Source: FACHB-T130 sp042747725 (GTDB lineage: Bacteria > Cyanobacteriota > Cyanobacteriia > Cyanobacteriales > FACHB-T130). Taken from it: DNA of 64,000 bases. Under the pieces are notes generated by a model. The model made no database searches and had not been told where the DNA came from. It was given only the letters and a program-made list of their open reading frames with translations. Numbering within the stretch: position 1 is the first letter of the stretch; each line of letters opens with the position of its first letter. The position numbers and the translations under genes are program-made. Below are positions 1 to 7,942 of this stretch, one piece after another. Location: assembly GCF_042747725.1 (NCBI RefSeq), contig NZ_JBHZGO010000083.1:1-64000 (forward strand), written 5' to 3'.

Positions 1-352
1 CGATTCCAGCCGTCTCTTTGCCACTTTTTCTATGCCCGGAATCATCTATTATTAACGTAAATCCTCTTCTTACCTTTGTTTGGCTGCATTGCTGCATTAC
101 TTGCAACCTTCGCTCGTTAACTTTTTCTAAGTCCCAGGTCGCTTCTGTTAAAAAATGATGCAATTGGTGGTAAACCACTCCTACTGCGTTGTTCGACATT
201 TGAGTTAAATTTTTTCGCTCACTTTCCCCCAATAGTCCTCCCAAATAGTGCCTAAACCCTTTTTTTTGGGCTTGATGGCTGAAAACATCATCAAACCGAC
301 TGCACCATTTCTCAAAGCATGGAGGCATTGCGTCGGGTGTAGTTTCCTTCAT
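1..352 (-). CDS. IS701-type DDE transposase, N-terminal part (cut by window edge)
   Basis: A reading frame on the minus strand starts at an ATG at 352-350 and stays open to the first base of the window. I translated it by eye (about 117 residues). It contains the stretch IIDDSGHRKSGKETAG, which matches the first-Asp region of IS701/IS4-like DDE transposases (typically IIDDSG.RK.G). The N-terminus, with FEKWCSRFDDVF and HHFLTEATWD, also fits the family. The rest of the protein lies outside the window, so I cannot say whether the element is intact. A cut-and-paste transposase is expected. The nearby HUH transposase is unrelated in mechanism. Confidence 0.72.
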   Translation of the reverse strand, partial: MKETTPDAMPPCFEKWCSRFDDVFSHQAQKKGFRHYLGGLLGESERKNLTQMSNNAVGVVYHQLHHFLTEATWDLEKVNERRLQVMQQCSQTKVRRGFTLIIDDSGHRKSGKETAGI

Positions 353-414
353 GGGTATTTTTCAACGTGAACTTCTTATCTGGCATGGATCATAACTCAT
401 TTGGTTTTAATTCA

Positions 415-480
415 TTGTTTAAGTCCCGTTAAGAGGACTTGCGCTATCAGCCAACGATTTAAACCCCTGGCTGACTGAAT
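415..480. repeat. Degenerate double-hairpin (REP-like) repeat, left of the HUH transposase
   Basis: Two adjacent imperfect palindromes (422-439 and 450-471) are linked by a CTTGCGCTAT-like spacer. They have the same layout as the well-formed hairpins at 1083-1132 and 1308-1357. Here the stems no longer pair well: the second hairpin has a left arm like one repeat subtype (GCCAACGA) and a right arm like the other (CCCCTGGC), as if it were a recombinant. It lies just past the 3' end of the transposase gene. Confidence 0.6.
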
Positions 481-497
481 TAAATTTGATGCGTCTT

Positions 498-941
498 TTA
501 TCTGGGATACCAATGGGACGGAGAATCATCTTGATGATTATATTCTTCCAAAGACGTTACAGTAGTCGCGTTCAAATGATGTGCTTTCTGATTTTGAACG
601 TATGCTACGGCTTGATCCAGTTGCTTACCTCCCAGAGAAAACACACCATATCCTTCTTGCCAACCAAATTTATTTGGAGAAGCAGATAATGCATGATTTA
701 GATAATGGGCGCTACTACCTTTTATATTTTTAACAAAATCAGCAATTGATAAAGTCGGGGGAATGGAAACCACTAGATGAATATGATCTTCTATGCCACC
801 GATTGCATGAACGATACAAGCGAGAGCATCAGCTTTGCCAATAATGTAATCATAAAGTTTAGTTTTTCTGTCAGGACTAATCAGAGGTTGCCGCTGTTTC
901 GTCGCCCAAACAAGATGGTAGTAAAGTCGCCAAAGAGCCAT
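498..941 (-). CDS. Single-domain HUH (Y1) transposase, IS200/IS605 TnpA or RAYT-like
   Basis: The 147-residue protein has the Y1 HUH nuclease fold signature. An HIH metal-binding pair lies at residues 53 and 55 (EDHIHLVVS), and the candidate catalytic tyrosine is Tyr114 (VAYVQNQKAHH, the usual YxxNQ context). Such enzymes cut and rejoin single-stranded DNA at hairpins through a 5'-phosphotyrosine link. No tnpB lies next to it. Instead the gene is flanked on both sides by palindromic repeats (415-480 and 964-1360). That is the arrangement of REP-associated tyrosine transposases (RAYTs) rather than of a complete IS605 element. The call as an HUH transposase is firm; the RAYT label is inference from context. 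Confidence 0.88.
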   Translation of the reverse strand: MALWRLYYHLVWATKQRQPLISPDRKTKLYDYIIGKADALACIVHAIGGIEDHIHLVVSIPPTLSIADFVKNIKGSSAHYLNHALSASPNKFGWQEGYGVFSLGGKQLDQAVAYVQNQKAHHLNATTVTSLEEYNHQDDSPSHWYPR

Positions 942-963
942 TAAAACTATTCGCTGTTATTTA

Positions 964-1147
964 ATATAATTTAGCTATATTTTTCGCTAGCCTGCCAGTC
1001 CGCCTGGGGTTTAAACCCCAGGCTAATAGCTCAAGTCAGTTGAAACTGACTAAAAAGAGCCAAAATAGCAATTAATTTGTTTAGTCCTCTTTAGAGGACT
1101 TGCGCTATGAGCCAGCGATTTAAATCGCTGGCGTGTGTGTTGTTTAA
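964..1147. repeat. REP/BIME-like unit 1 (two inverted double-hairpins)
   Basis: The unit contains four hairpins in order: 1002-1023 (22-bp perfect palindrome, stem GCCTGGGG around TTTAAA), 1034-1051 (stem AGTCAGTT, loop GA), 1083-1100 (stem AGTCCTCT, loop TT) and 1111-1132 (22-bp palindrome, stem GCCAGCGA around TTTAAA). The last two, read on the other strand, have the same spacing and linker as the first two. The unit is therefore a head-to-head pair of double hairpins around a spacer of about 31 nt. A leader resembling ATAATTTAGC precedes it. Confidence 0.8.
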
Positions 1148-1380
1148 CATAATTTAGCCACATTTTTCGCTTATCCGATAGTCCGCCTGGGGTTTAAACC
1201 CCAGGCTAATAGCTCAAGATAGTCCGCCTGGGGTTTAAACCCCAGGCTAATAGCTCAAGTCAGTTGAAACTGACTAAAAAGAGCCAAAATTTCAATTTGA
1301 TTTGTTTAGTCCTCTAAAGAGGACTTGCGCTATGAGCCAGCGATTTAAATCGCTGGCGGATGTAGGCAAGACAGCTTACA
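1148..1380. repeat. REP/BIME-like unit 2 (tandem copy with a duplicated first hairpin)
   Basis: This is a direct repeat of unit 1, shifted by about 183-185 bp and starting with the same ATAATTTAGC-like leader. Its hairpins are at 1185-1206, 1226-1247 (an extra copy of the TGGGG-type palindrome), 1258-1275, 1308-1325 (loop AA instead of TT) and 1336-1357. The stretch 942-1385 holds no gene, only these repeats. Confidence 0.8.
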
Positions 1381-1385
1381 CACAA

Positions 1386-2606
1386 TTAATCCACCTTCCG
1401 CAACAATGTTCCAGGTGCAACAACCCCCTCCACTGTCGCTATTCCAATTAAGCCATTACGCGATCGCAACGTTACTTTACCCGAACTACGTCCCCCAGCA
1501 CCGATAATAGTAAACACCGTGCCATTAGCCAAATCTGCTAAACCTTTTTCATCAAAGCCACCCAACCACAACGTCGCTTTATTCCCTTTAATCTCGGTAA
1601 TTACTGCATTTGCTAATAAACTTGGGTTGTTGATGAAATAGATGGGTTGCTTTTCATACCCACTGGCAACTTTCACCTCAAAACGGGGAGTTTGGTTATA
1701 TTCCTTAGGTAGATTTTGAATAGCGTAGGCGATCGCATCTTCAACTGTGCTGGTTTGCTGCCAGAGATACTGCGTCAATAGGTAGGTAAAGATTCCCGCA
1801 TAGAAGCCATTAAACTTAGCATCTGCCGCAGTTTGATTTGGATCTGTTGCCGCCAGGACAACTCCTTTGGCAACTCCCGCCTGATATCGCCTAACAAACT
1901 CTTCGCGAGAAAGATTCAGACGTGACAGCCACTTTTCTTGGTATAATTTTTCTTCTGGAGAAATCTGTACCTTGCTGCCTCCATCGCGCGATCGCACTCG
2001 ACGATCCCTAGTGGCACCGCCAGAGTAACAGCTATCTAGAACAGCGGTGAAATTATCACTTTTCACAGCTGACATCAGCAAGAACAAGGTGTGTCCCATA
2101 ATGTCCTTCACCACACCGCCTTGTTCTGGGTATCCAACAGGTAGCGAAGCATCAACCGGGACGAAAGTGCCATTTAATCCATTCTTGTCGTTACTTGAAC
2201 TAACAACCATAGGATCTGGATCGAGAACGCGGGAACCATGCCCTGAGTAGTGATATACAACCACATCCCCAGGCTTGGCTTGCTTAATCAGATGCTCTTC
2301 AAATGCCTCTAGAATGCCAGAGCGAGTGGCTTTTTCATCTATCAGGGTATAAATATCTTTGGGATTAAAACCAAAGCGGTGAATCAGGAGATGACGCTGC
2401 AATTCCACATCACTGACACATCCCCGCAAAGGTTGAGATGAATACTTATTGATGCCGACGAGTAAAGCAATTTTGCGCGGGGTACTTTGTGCCAGAACCT
2501 TGCCGTAGCTTTCCGCTTGTTGATGAATATTTAGCTGACTTAGCCCTAAGGTTGCCAGAGTAGAGCCAGCGAATTGGAAGAAATGACGGCGAGAAATTCG
2601 TGCCAT
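1386..2606 (-). CDS. Caspase-family (peptidase C14) protease with Tat-type signal
   Basis: The protein has 406 residues from the ATG at 2606; a GTG two codons upstream is possible. I prefer the ATG because AGGG sits 6 nt before it. The N-terminus SRRHFFQFAG at about residues 5-14 is a twin-arginine signal, so export through the Tat pathway is likely. The caspase domain runs from about 45 to 285, with the catalytic His in YHYSGHGS (His123) and the catalytic Cys in LDSCYSGG (Cys193). Both are intact. Residues from about 310 on form a separate C-terminal part of unknown role. Bacterial caspase homologues cleave proteins, commonly after Arg or Lys, but the substrate cannot be inferred here. The gene stands alone. 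Confidence 0.9.
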   Translation of the reverse strand: MARISRRHFFQFAGSTLATLGLSQLNIHQQAESYGKVLAQSTPRKIALLVGINKYSSQPLRGCVSDVELQRHLLIHRFGFNPKDIYTLIDEKATRSGILEAFEEHLIKQAKPGDVVVYHYSGHGSRVLDPDPMVVSSSNDKNGLNGTFVPVDASLPVGYPEQGGVVKDIMGHTLFLLMSAVKSDNFTAVLDSCYSGGATRDRRVRSRDGGSKVQISPEEKLYQEKWLSRLNLSREEFVRRYQAGVAKGVVLAATDPNQTAADAKFNGFYAGIFTYLLTQYLWQQTSTVEDAIAYAIQNLPKEYNQTPRFEVKVASGYEKQPIYFINNPSLLANAVITEIKGNKATLWLGGFDEKGLADLANGTVFTIIGAGGRSSGKVTLRSRNGLIGIATVEGVVAPGTLLRKVD

Positions 2607-2769
2607 AATCACCCTATTTATAATGCTTTTTAAGGTGTTTCTACCTTAAGCGTTTATCTGCTAATTCAGGAATTTGTATCGGAATCTGTAACAGTAACAT
2701 CTTATGAAGACTAATTTAAATAGAGACATCAATTTTTTCGGGAATATCTACTAGCAGTTCAACGATTAG

Positions 2770-3408
2770 CTAATAATGCAAAGTGCCATCCGGGAGAATT
2801 GCACTATTGAGCTGGACGCCCTCCAGAATTGCATTCTCAAAATCAGCATTTCGCAAATCCGCCCCCCGCAAGTCTGTTCCTCGGAGAATGGCATTGCTCA
2901 AGTCAGCACTAATGAGATTAGTTTGCCGCAAATCAGCCTTTGTGAGATCAGCGCCCGGTAACTTCGCCATCGTTAACGCAGAACCGGCAAGGTTAGCACT
3001 GGTGAGATTGGCTTTAATCAACGCAGCTAAATTCAAATTAGCGCCGCTCAAATTGGCACCGCTGAGATCGCTATTAATCAAGCTGGCACCGCCTAGATTC
3101 GCCCCCCCTAAATTGGCACCCCTTAAATCGGCAGCACTGAGATTGGCACCGGCGAGATTAGCACGCCTCAAGTCAGCCGCCCTTAAGTCCACATCTCTCA
3201 ACTCAGCACCCCTCAAGTCACACTGAGGACATTGTTTAGTTTTTAGCAACTGTTTAACGTGTTCCAGATTGGCGGCTTTGAGTGGTGTTGCTAATCCCAA
3301 AAGTGAGAATAAAAGAGCGAACAGCCACGTTAGCGTTAGCGTAGCGAAGCGCCGATCTGCGTTAGTGTGGCATACGCTAAGAGCGATCGCGAGTCTTGTT
3401 CCTTTCAT
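2770..3408 (-). CDS. Exported pentapeptide-repeat protein
   Basis: From the ATG at 3408 the protein has 212 residues; a TTG at 3432 would add eight. A hydrophobic segment (LTWLFALLFSLLGLATPLKA) looks like a signal peptide. Repeats of the A(D/N)Lxx type run from about residue 60 to the end and predict a right-handed quadrilateral β-helix. A CPQC motif just before the repeats could form a disulfide after export. The function of the family is mostly unknown. The first 25 or so residues are encoded by a palindromic dispersed repeat (see 3321-3390), so the N-terminus was probably remodelled by a repeat insertion. Confidence 0.8.
   Translation of the reverse strand: MKGTRLAIALSVCHTNADRRFATLTLTWLFALLFSLLGLATPLKAANLEHVKQLLKTKQCPQCDLRGAELRDVDLRAADLRRANLAGANLSAADLRGANLGGANLGGASLINSDLSGANLSGANLNLAALIKANLTSANLAGSALTMAKLPGADLTKADLRQTNLISADLSNAILRGTDLRGADLRNADFENAILEGVQLNSAILPDGTLHY
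3321..3390. repeat. Small dispersed repeat inside the pentapeptide gene
   Basis: This GC-rich, palindrome-containing stretch has GCGTTAGCGTAGCGAAGCGC near its left side and GCGATCGC at its right end. It resembles the small dispersed repeats common in filamentous cyanobacteria. It lies in frame in the region encoding the signal peptide. Confidence 0.5.
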
Positions 3409-3476
3409 AATCTGCCTGCTGGAATTTGCCAAGATTTTATACTGGTGATAGTAGCCTTCGTCCTTGAGGAAAGCAC

Positions 3477-4796
3477 ATGGCTCCCAATCCCACCCTCATG
3501 CAAGCAGTTGAACACCTGGGCTACCGAGTCACGGTTGGCGATGTGGCAACCCAAGCTGGGTTAAATGTCAACATGGCTCAGGCTGGATTACTAGCTTTAG
3601 CATCCGACGCCCGTGGACACTTGCAGGTAGCAGAAACCGGCGAGATCGTCTACCTTTTCCCTAAGAATTTCCGGACAGTTCTCCGCAATAAGTTCTTGCG
3701 GCTGCGACTGAAGGAATGGTGGGAAAAAATTTGGAAGGTTTTGTTTTACCTGATCAGGATTTCCTTCGGGATTATCCTGATTGCTTCCATTGTCCTAATC
3801 TTTGTAGCGATCGCGGTTATTCTAATCGCCGTCAACAGCAGCCGCGATAGCGATGATTCCGGCGGCGGTCACTCTCACGGCGGCGGCGGTATGGTGTTTA
3901 TGCCCCACTTCTGGTTTGGTCCTGACATCTGGTGGTTTTTCTATCCAGACTATAGCGATCGCTACCAGCAGCGTCGTGTCTCATCCCCCGAAGGAAAGAG
4001 ACAGATGAACTTCCTAGAAGCCGTCTTCTCCTTCCTATTTGGCGATGGGAATCCCAATGCCGATTTAGAAGAACGCCGCTGGCAAGAAATCGCCACTGTA
4101 ATTCGCAATAACCAGGGTGCCGTGACAGCCGAACAAATCGCACCTTATCTCGATGACATTGGCGAAGGCTGGGGCAAAGAATACGAAGATTATATGCTGA
4201 GTGTCCTCACCCGTTTTAACGGGCAACCGGAAGTCAGCCCAGATGGAGAAATCGTCTATCACTTCCCAGAATTACAAACTACAGCGCAAGAGCGAAATTC
4301 GCAGCCGGTAGGTGCTTATCTCCGAGAGCGTCCTTGGCGCTTTAGCCAAGCCGATAGCGGACAAATTATGCTATCCGCAGGGCTAGGTGCCGTGAATATT
4401 ATCGGTGCTTTAGTTCTCAATTCCCTGTTGCGGGGTGAGATAGGGATTCAATTAGCCCAATCCGGCGGACTCATCGCCTTCGTACAGTCAATTTACTGGA
4501 TTTTACTCAGCTACGGCATCGCTTTCCTGTCAATTCCCCTAATTCGCTATTTCTGGATTCAGTGGAGAAATCAGCGAGTTGAAGCCCGAAATCAACAACG
4601 ACAAGAACGAGCCATCTTGTTGAATCAAGCCAATTCTGCTTTGCACAAGAAAATTGCTTATGCCCAACAATTTGCCGCTAAAACAGTAATCGGTCGCGAG
4701 GACTTAGCCTACACGACCGAAACCGAGCTTATAGAACAGGAGATCGAGCAAGCCGATAAGATTGATGCAGAATGGCAGCGTCGCCTAAATAATTAA
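3477..4796 (+). CDS. Conserved membrane protein of unknown function
   Basis: This is a 439-residue protein with a start supported by GAGGAAAG upstream. Residues 1-80 look like a compact helical, winged-helix-like unit (TVGDVATQAGLNVNMAQAGL, then a TGEIVYLFP strand pair). A similar unit recurs at about 200-265 (EIATVIRNNQGAVTAEQIAP ... DGEIVYHFPELQ), so the protein carries two copies. Between them are a transmembrane segment (about 88-120), a Gly/His-rich loop (GGGHSHGGGG) and an aromatic WWFFYPDY patch. Two further membrane segments lie at about 300-370, and the C-terminus is charged and probably coiled coil. I recognise it only as a cyanobacterial conserved hypothetical. Confidence 0.75.
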   Translation: MAPNPTLMQAVEHLGYRVTVGDVATQAGLNVNMAQAGLLALASDARGHLQVAETGEIVYLFPKNFRTVLRNKFLRLRLKEWWEKIWKVLFYLIRISFGIILIASIVLIFVAIAVILIAVNSSRDSDDSGGGHSHGGGGMVFMPHFWFGPDIWWFFYPDYSDRYQQRRVSSPEGKRQMNFLEAVFSFLFGDGNPNADLEERRWQEIATVIRNNQGAVTAEQIAPYLDDIGEGWGKEYEDYMLSVLTRFNGQPEVSPDGEIVYHFPELQTTAQERNSQPVGAYLRERPWRFSQADSGQIMLSAGLGAVNIIGALVLNSLLRGEIGIQLAQSGGLIAFVQSIYWILLSYGIAFLSIPLIRYFWIQWRNQRVEARNQQRQERAILLNQANSALHKKIAYAQQFAAKTVIGREDLAYTTETELIEQEIEQADKIDAEWQRRLNN

Positions 4797-4850
4797 CAAT
4801 TAAAAATTAAAAATTAAAAATGGGGAAACTTAATTTTTAATTTTTAATTG
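4791..4850. repeat. AATTAAAAATT-type inverted array (possible bidirectional terminator)
   Basis: AATTAAAAATTAAAAATTAAAAAT is followed after a short spacer by its complement, giving an AT-rich hairpin with T-runs. It lies between the ends of the 3477 gene and the convergent SpoIID-like gene. Similar arrays occur at 7377-7422, 9517-9585, 10570-10602 and 12159-12238. Confidence 0.6.
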
Positions 4851-4927
4851 TAGCGATCGCTCCTGGGTGAGCCAAGCGATGTCACGAGTGTGGCTACCGC
4901 CTGCTTTGGGGCGGAAACAGTTGCCCC

Positions 4928-6112
4928 CTACTGCACTTTCATACTGGCGATCGCGGTGCGCTGGTAATAGTGCCCCAAAATTTGCTGGTAGTTTGTCCCC
5001 TGCTGAGCTAAATTGTAAGCCCCCCACTGGCTTAAACCAAGACCGTGTCCAAAACCACGACCGTTGAGCTGAAAACCCGTTCCTGTGGAACTAACGGTGA
5101 ACAACGTACTCCTAAGGTTCAGCGCTTGACGCAGCTGACTTCCGCTCATCCGCCGCGTGCTACCACTCCCAACCACTTTCATCGTCATAATCCGTCCGCT
5201 GGGGGTAGTGCGTTCCGGTACCAGAGATTTAACGTTGCTCACACCTAGAAGCCGACTGAGTTCGTTGCGGGAGAAGCTTTTCTGCCACTGGTAGCCCGGT
5301 GTCCCTTGGTCGTAGTCTGGGACGCCGCGCAGGTAAGCCAGGGGTTGCGACCAAACATTTTCCACATTTTCCGTGTGTCCTCCAGAAGCAGAGTGGAAGA
5401 CAGCGAGAATAATTTGACCGTTGTAGGTCAATACTTGCCCAGCGGTGGCATTCACAGCCATTTGCGTTGACTCAGCTTCGGTTTCCAGACCTTTGTAAAC
5501 TTGCCAAGTCTGGGTATCGCCGACATCAAAAACACTATTGCCAGCAGTTTGGCGCTTATACAGGGCGTAGGAACGAGCGGCGACAGCTTGCGCCTTCAGG
5601 GCTTCCAGAGGCCAATTAGCGCTCATTTCCGAGCCTAAGACGCTGTAAAGATATTGTTCTAAATCAACTTGGTTGACGGCGGTGAGTCCTTTGCCAGTGG
5701 GAACCAATCGAGTGCGTCCCCGATACCAGCGATCGCCGATCCAAACATAGCCGCCACCCGTCGGTTCCACCAACAGTTGCGTGCTTTGCTTTCCGCCCAG
5801 CGCCACACCACCGCCTGTAGCACGGGCTTCCATGCCATCCATTGCCGCCATTTCTCCCACCACTCGACCAGCACTATCGCGGATTACGGCTTTGGTGGAA
5901 CTGCCCACGGTAATCTTGCTGACACCTTCTTGAATCGCCACGCGCAGTTCCATCGCTTTAGCGGGAGCAACCAGCATGAGCCACAACAAGAAAGTCAGCC
6001 ACCATTTAGAAGGATGTAGCCGCCCGGAGGACGCCTTCAAGAAGGGTAAGATGAAGCATGAATTCTGAAGCATGAAGGATTTCTGTTTGCCTAGAAGCTG
6101 TTTAGTTATCAT
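4928..6112 (-). CDS. SpoIID/LytB-domain protein (exported cell-wall amidase enhancer-like)
   Basis: The protein has 394 residues. A signal segment (WWLTFLLWLMLVAPAKA) lies at about residues 37-53, and an alternative ATG at 6073 would shorten the leader. The SpoIID domain is recognised by LEQYLYSVLGSEMSANWPLE, ALKAQAVAARSYAL, FHSASGGHTENVENVW and a C-terminal GRGFGHGLGLSQWGAYNLA. SpoIID of Bacillus is a lytic transglycosylase acting on denuded peptidoglycan during engulfment. Cyanobacteria do not sporulate, so a role in wall remodelling or septum processing is inference. It is divergent from rnz. Confidence 0.9.
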   Translation of the reverse strand: MITKQLLGKQKSFMLQNSCFILPFLKASSGRLHPSKWWLTFLLWLMLVAPAKAMELRVAIQEGVSKITVGSSTKAVIRDSAGRVVGEMAAMDGMEARATGGGVALGGKQSTQLLVEPTGGGYVWIGDRWYRGRTRLVPTGKGLTAVNQVDLEQYLYSVLGSEMSANWPLEALKAQAVAARSYALYKRQTAGNSVFDVGDTQTWQVYKGLETEAESTQMAVNATAGQVLTYNGQIILAVFHSASGGHTENVENVWSQPLAYLRGVPDYDQGTPGYQWQKSFSRNELSRLLGVSNVKSLVPERTTPSGRIMTMKVVGSGSTRRMSGSQLRQALNLRSTLFTVSSTGTGFQLNGRGFGHGLGLSQWGAYNLAQQGTNYQQILGHYYQRTAIASMKVQ

Positions 6113-6432
6113 TTATTAAAATTTCCTCACACGATGCCAAAGGGAGTGCTAGGTATACTCATCATTAAATTCCAGTTAAATTGAGAGCCAGAATCCTGTC
6201 CTTAAACTTCACTGAATTCAAGACCCTTGAGAGCAAATCCGCTTGTAAATTGGCACAACCCGCTGACTTTTCTTAACGTGGATATATTTACCATGTTTGT
6301 TGCCGGAGTGCTACTAATCAATCCTGTGAACTTTTATCCTGAGTCTTCAGAGGAACTGCGTGTTCCCCAGATGCTGTGTCAGGATAGTTACGGGAGGCAA
6401 TTCCTAGACTTTGCGACCGTTTTCTTGCCAAA

Positions 6433-7389
6433 ATGCAAATTACTTTTTTAGGGACAAGTTCCGGTGTACCGACGCGATCGCGCAACGTGTCCAGCGTGGC
6501 TTTACGGCTACCTCAACGAGGAGAACTCTGGCTGTTTGACTGTGGCGAAGGTACCCAACACCAGCTATTACGGAGTGACTTGAAAATCGGTCAACTGAAC
6601 CGTATTTTTATCACCCATATGCACGGAGACCATACATTCGGCTTAATGGGTCTTTTGGCAAGCTGTGGTTTGGCTGGCAATGTTCAACGCATTGACCTCT
6701 ACGGCCCCCCCGGTCTCAATGAATACCTCCGTGCTTGCAGGCAGTACTCTTCAACCCATTTTTCCTACCCGGTTCAGGTTCACACCGTACAACCGGGAGT
6801 GGTCTATGAAGACGAAGAATTTATCGTCACCTGTGGTCCCCTGAAGCATCGAGTCACTGCCTTTGGCTACCGAGTCACTGAAAAAGACCGTCCAGGGCGC
6901 TTCGATGTGGAAAAGGCTACAGCACTCTCGATTCCTCCGGGTCGGGTCTACGGGCAACTCAAACGCGGCGAAACTGTGACGCTGCTAGATGGGCGGCAAA
7001 TTCATGGGGCAGATTTGTGCGGACCGACAGAAATCGGTCGCAAAATTGTTTACTGTACCGACACGGTTTATTGCGACGAGGCGGTGGAACTTTCGCGGGA
7101 TGCGGATGTGTTAATTCACGAAGCTACCTTTGCCCATCAAGATGCCCAGCTAGCTTTCGATCGCTTGCACTCCACTTCAACGATGGCGGCTCAAGTTGCT
7201 CATGCTGCTAGTGTTAAGCATCTGATTATGACCCATTTCAGCCCCCGCTATGCCCCCGGTAATGCAATTGGGCTGGATGACCTGCTCAAGGAAGCGCGTG
7301 CCATTTTTCCGAGTACAGAATTGGCTTATGATTTTCTAAATTATGAGGTGCCTCGGCGGCGGCAGGAGGAATTAGGAATTAGGAATTAA
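6433..7389 (+). CDS. rnz: Ribonuclease Z (tRNA 3'-processing endonuclease)
   Basis: The 318-residue length is typical of short-form RNase Z. The metallo-β-lactamase zinc motif HMHGDHTFG lies at about residues 62-70 (His62, His64, Asp66, His67). Further ligands are in GPLKHRV, YCTDT and LIMTHFSPRY. The enzyme cuts tRNA precursors just 3' of the discriminator base, exposing the site for CCA addition. It starts ATGCAAATTACTTTT and its last codons (ELGIRN) run into an AATTAGGAATT repeat, so the extreme C-terminus may be repeat-derived. Confidence 0.96.
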   Translation: MQITFLGTSSGVPTRSRNVSSVALRLPQRGELWLFDCGEGTQHQLLRSDLKIGQLNRIFITHMHGDHTFGLMGLLASCGLAGNVQRIDLYGPPGLNEYLRACRQYSSTHFSYPVQVHTVQPGVVYEDEEFIVTCGPLKHRVTAFGYRVTEKDRPGRFDVEKATALSIPPGRVYGQLKRGETVTLLDGRQIHGADLCGPTEIGRKIVYCTDTVYCDEAVELSRDADVLIHEATFAHQDAQLAFDRLHSTSTMAAQVAHAASVKHLIMTHFSPRYAPGNAIGLDDLLKEARAIFPSTELAYDFLNYEVPRRRQEELGIRN

Positions 7390-7422
7390 AAATTAAACAA
7401 GGGAATCGTTAATTTTTAATTG
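7377..7422. repeat. AATTAAAAATT-type inverted array
   Basis: TTAGGAATTAAAAATTAAAC is followed by GTTAATTTTTAATTG. This gives a short AT hairpin between the convergent ends of rnz and the next minus-strand gene. It could act as a terminator in both directions. Confidence 0.5.
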
Positions 7423-7829
7423 TTCCGAAGCCGGTCGCGTATTTCAACGAGACGATTTTGATTGCTGACAGGCGATCGCGGTAGTGGAACTTCCGTGTTG
7501 GGCCAGCCCGTGAGATCGTTACAGGGACACAGCAAAGGCGGCATTCCCGCAGTCCGGACGGGTACGGGCATGGTGCAACGAGAACAGGGCGACATATCCC
7601 ATGCCGGTGTCAGCAACTGGGCAATCGATTCTTCGGTGCCCTCTAAGTAGCAGTCCCCTGACTCTGGGGAGAGGATTTGCTGCCAGCAGTTTTCAAATTC
7701 TTGAGAGTAGCGATCGCCCCGAATCACGGGTTGCAGCAGCAGCGCTTCTTGACCATTACGAATCAAAACTTTTTTGCCTAACTGAAACCAATAAGCAAGA
7801 TACTCTCTGACTTGGTGTTGAGATGCCAT
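7416..7829 (-). CDS. Small conserved cyanobacterial protein of unknown function
   Basis: This 137-residue protein has no signal or membrane segment. The N-terminal part (QVREYLAYWFQLGKKVLI, a helix followed by a strand) and the LLQPVIRGDRYSQEFENCW stretch look well ordered. A cysteine group follows in the C-terminal half (MSPCSRCTMPVP and LLCPCNDL), which could bind a metal. I recognise the layout from cyanobacterial hypotheticals but know no function. Confidence 0.75.
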   Translation of the reverse strand: MASQHQVREYLAYWFQLGKKVLIRNGQEALLLQPVIRGDRYSQEFENCWQQILSPESGDCYLEGTEESIAQLLTPAWDMSPCSRCTMPVPVRTAGMPPLLCPCNDLTGWPNTEVPLPRSPVSNQNRLVEIRDRLRNN

Positions 7830-7942
7830 AACAACGCAGTTAACGGTAATACGTATAGGGTAATGAACAACTAGCTTTTTCTCAATTAGCCATGAGTCAT
7901 TGGCAATTGCCAGTTTGCCTTTAAGTTTTTCTATGCTAGCGC

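Noticed and set aside
964..1380. Palindromic repeats as a CRISPR array
   Set aside because: The repeats are hairpins in alternating orientation with non-unique spacing; no spacers or cas genes.
1386..3432. Caspase-like gene plus neighbours as a gasdermin or avs-type defence system
   Set aside because: The caspase has a Tat signal for export and its neighbour is a pentapeptide protein; no gasdermin-like pore former or NTPase sensor is adjacent.
6227..6451. 74-codon plus-strand frame before rnz
   Set aside because: It overlaps the rnz start, has no convincing ribosome site and no recognisable protein features; treated as chance.
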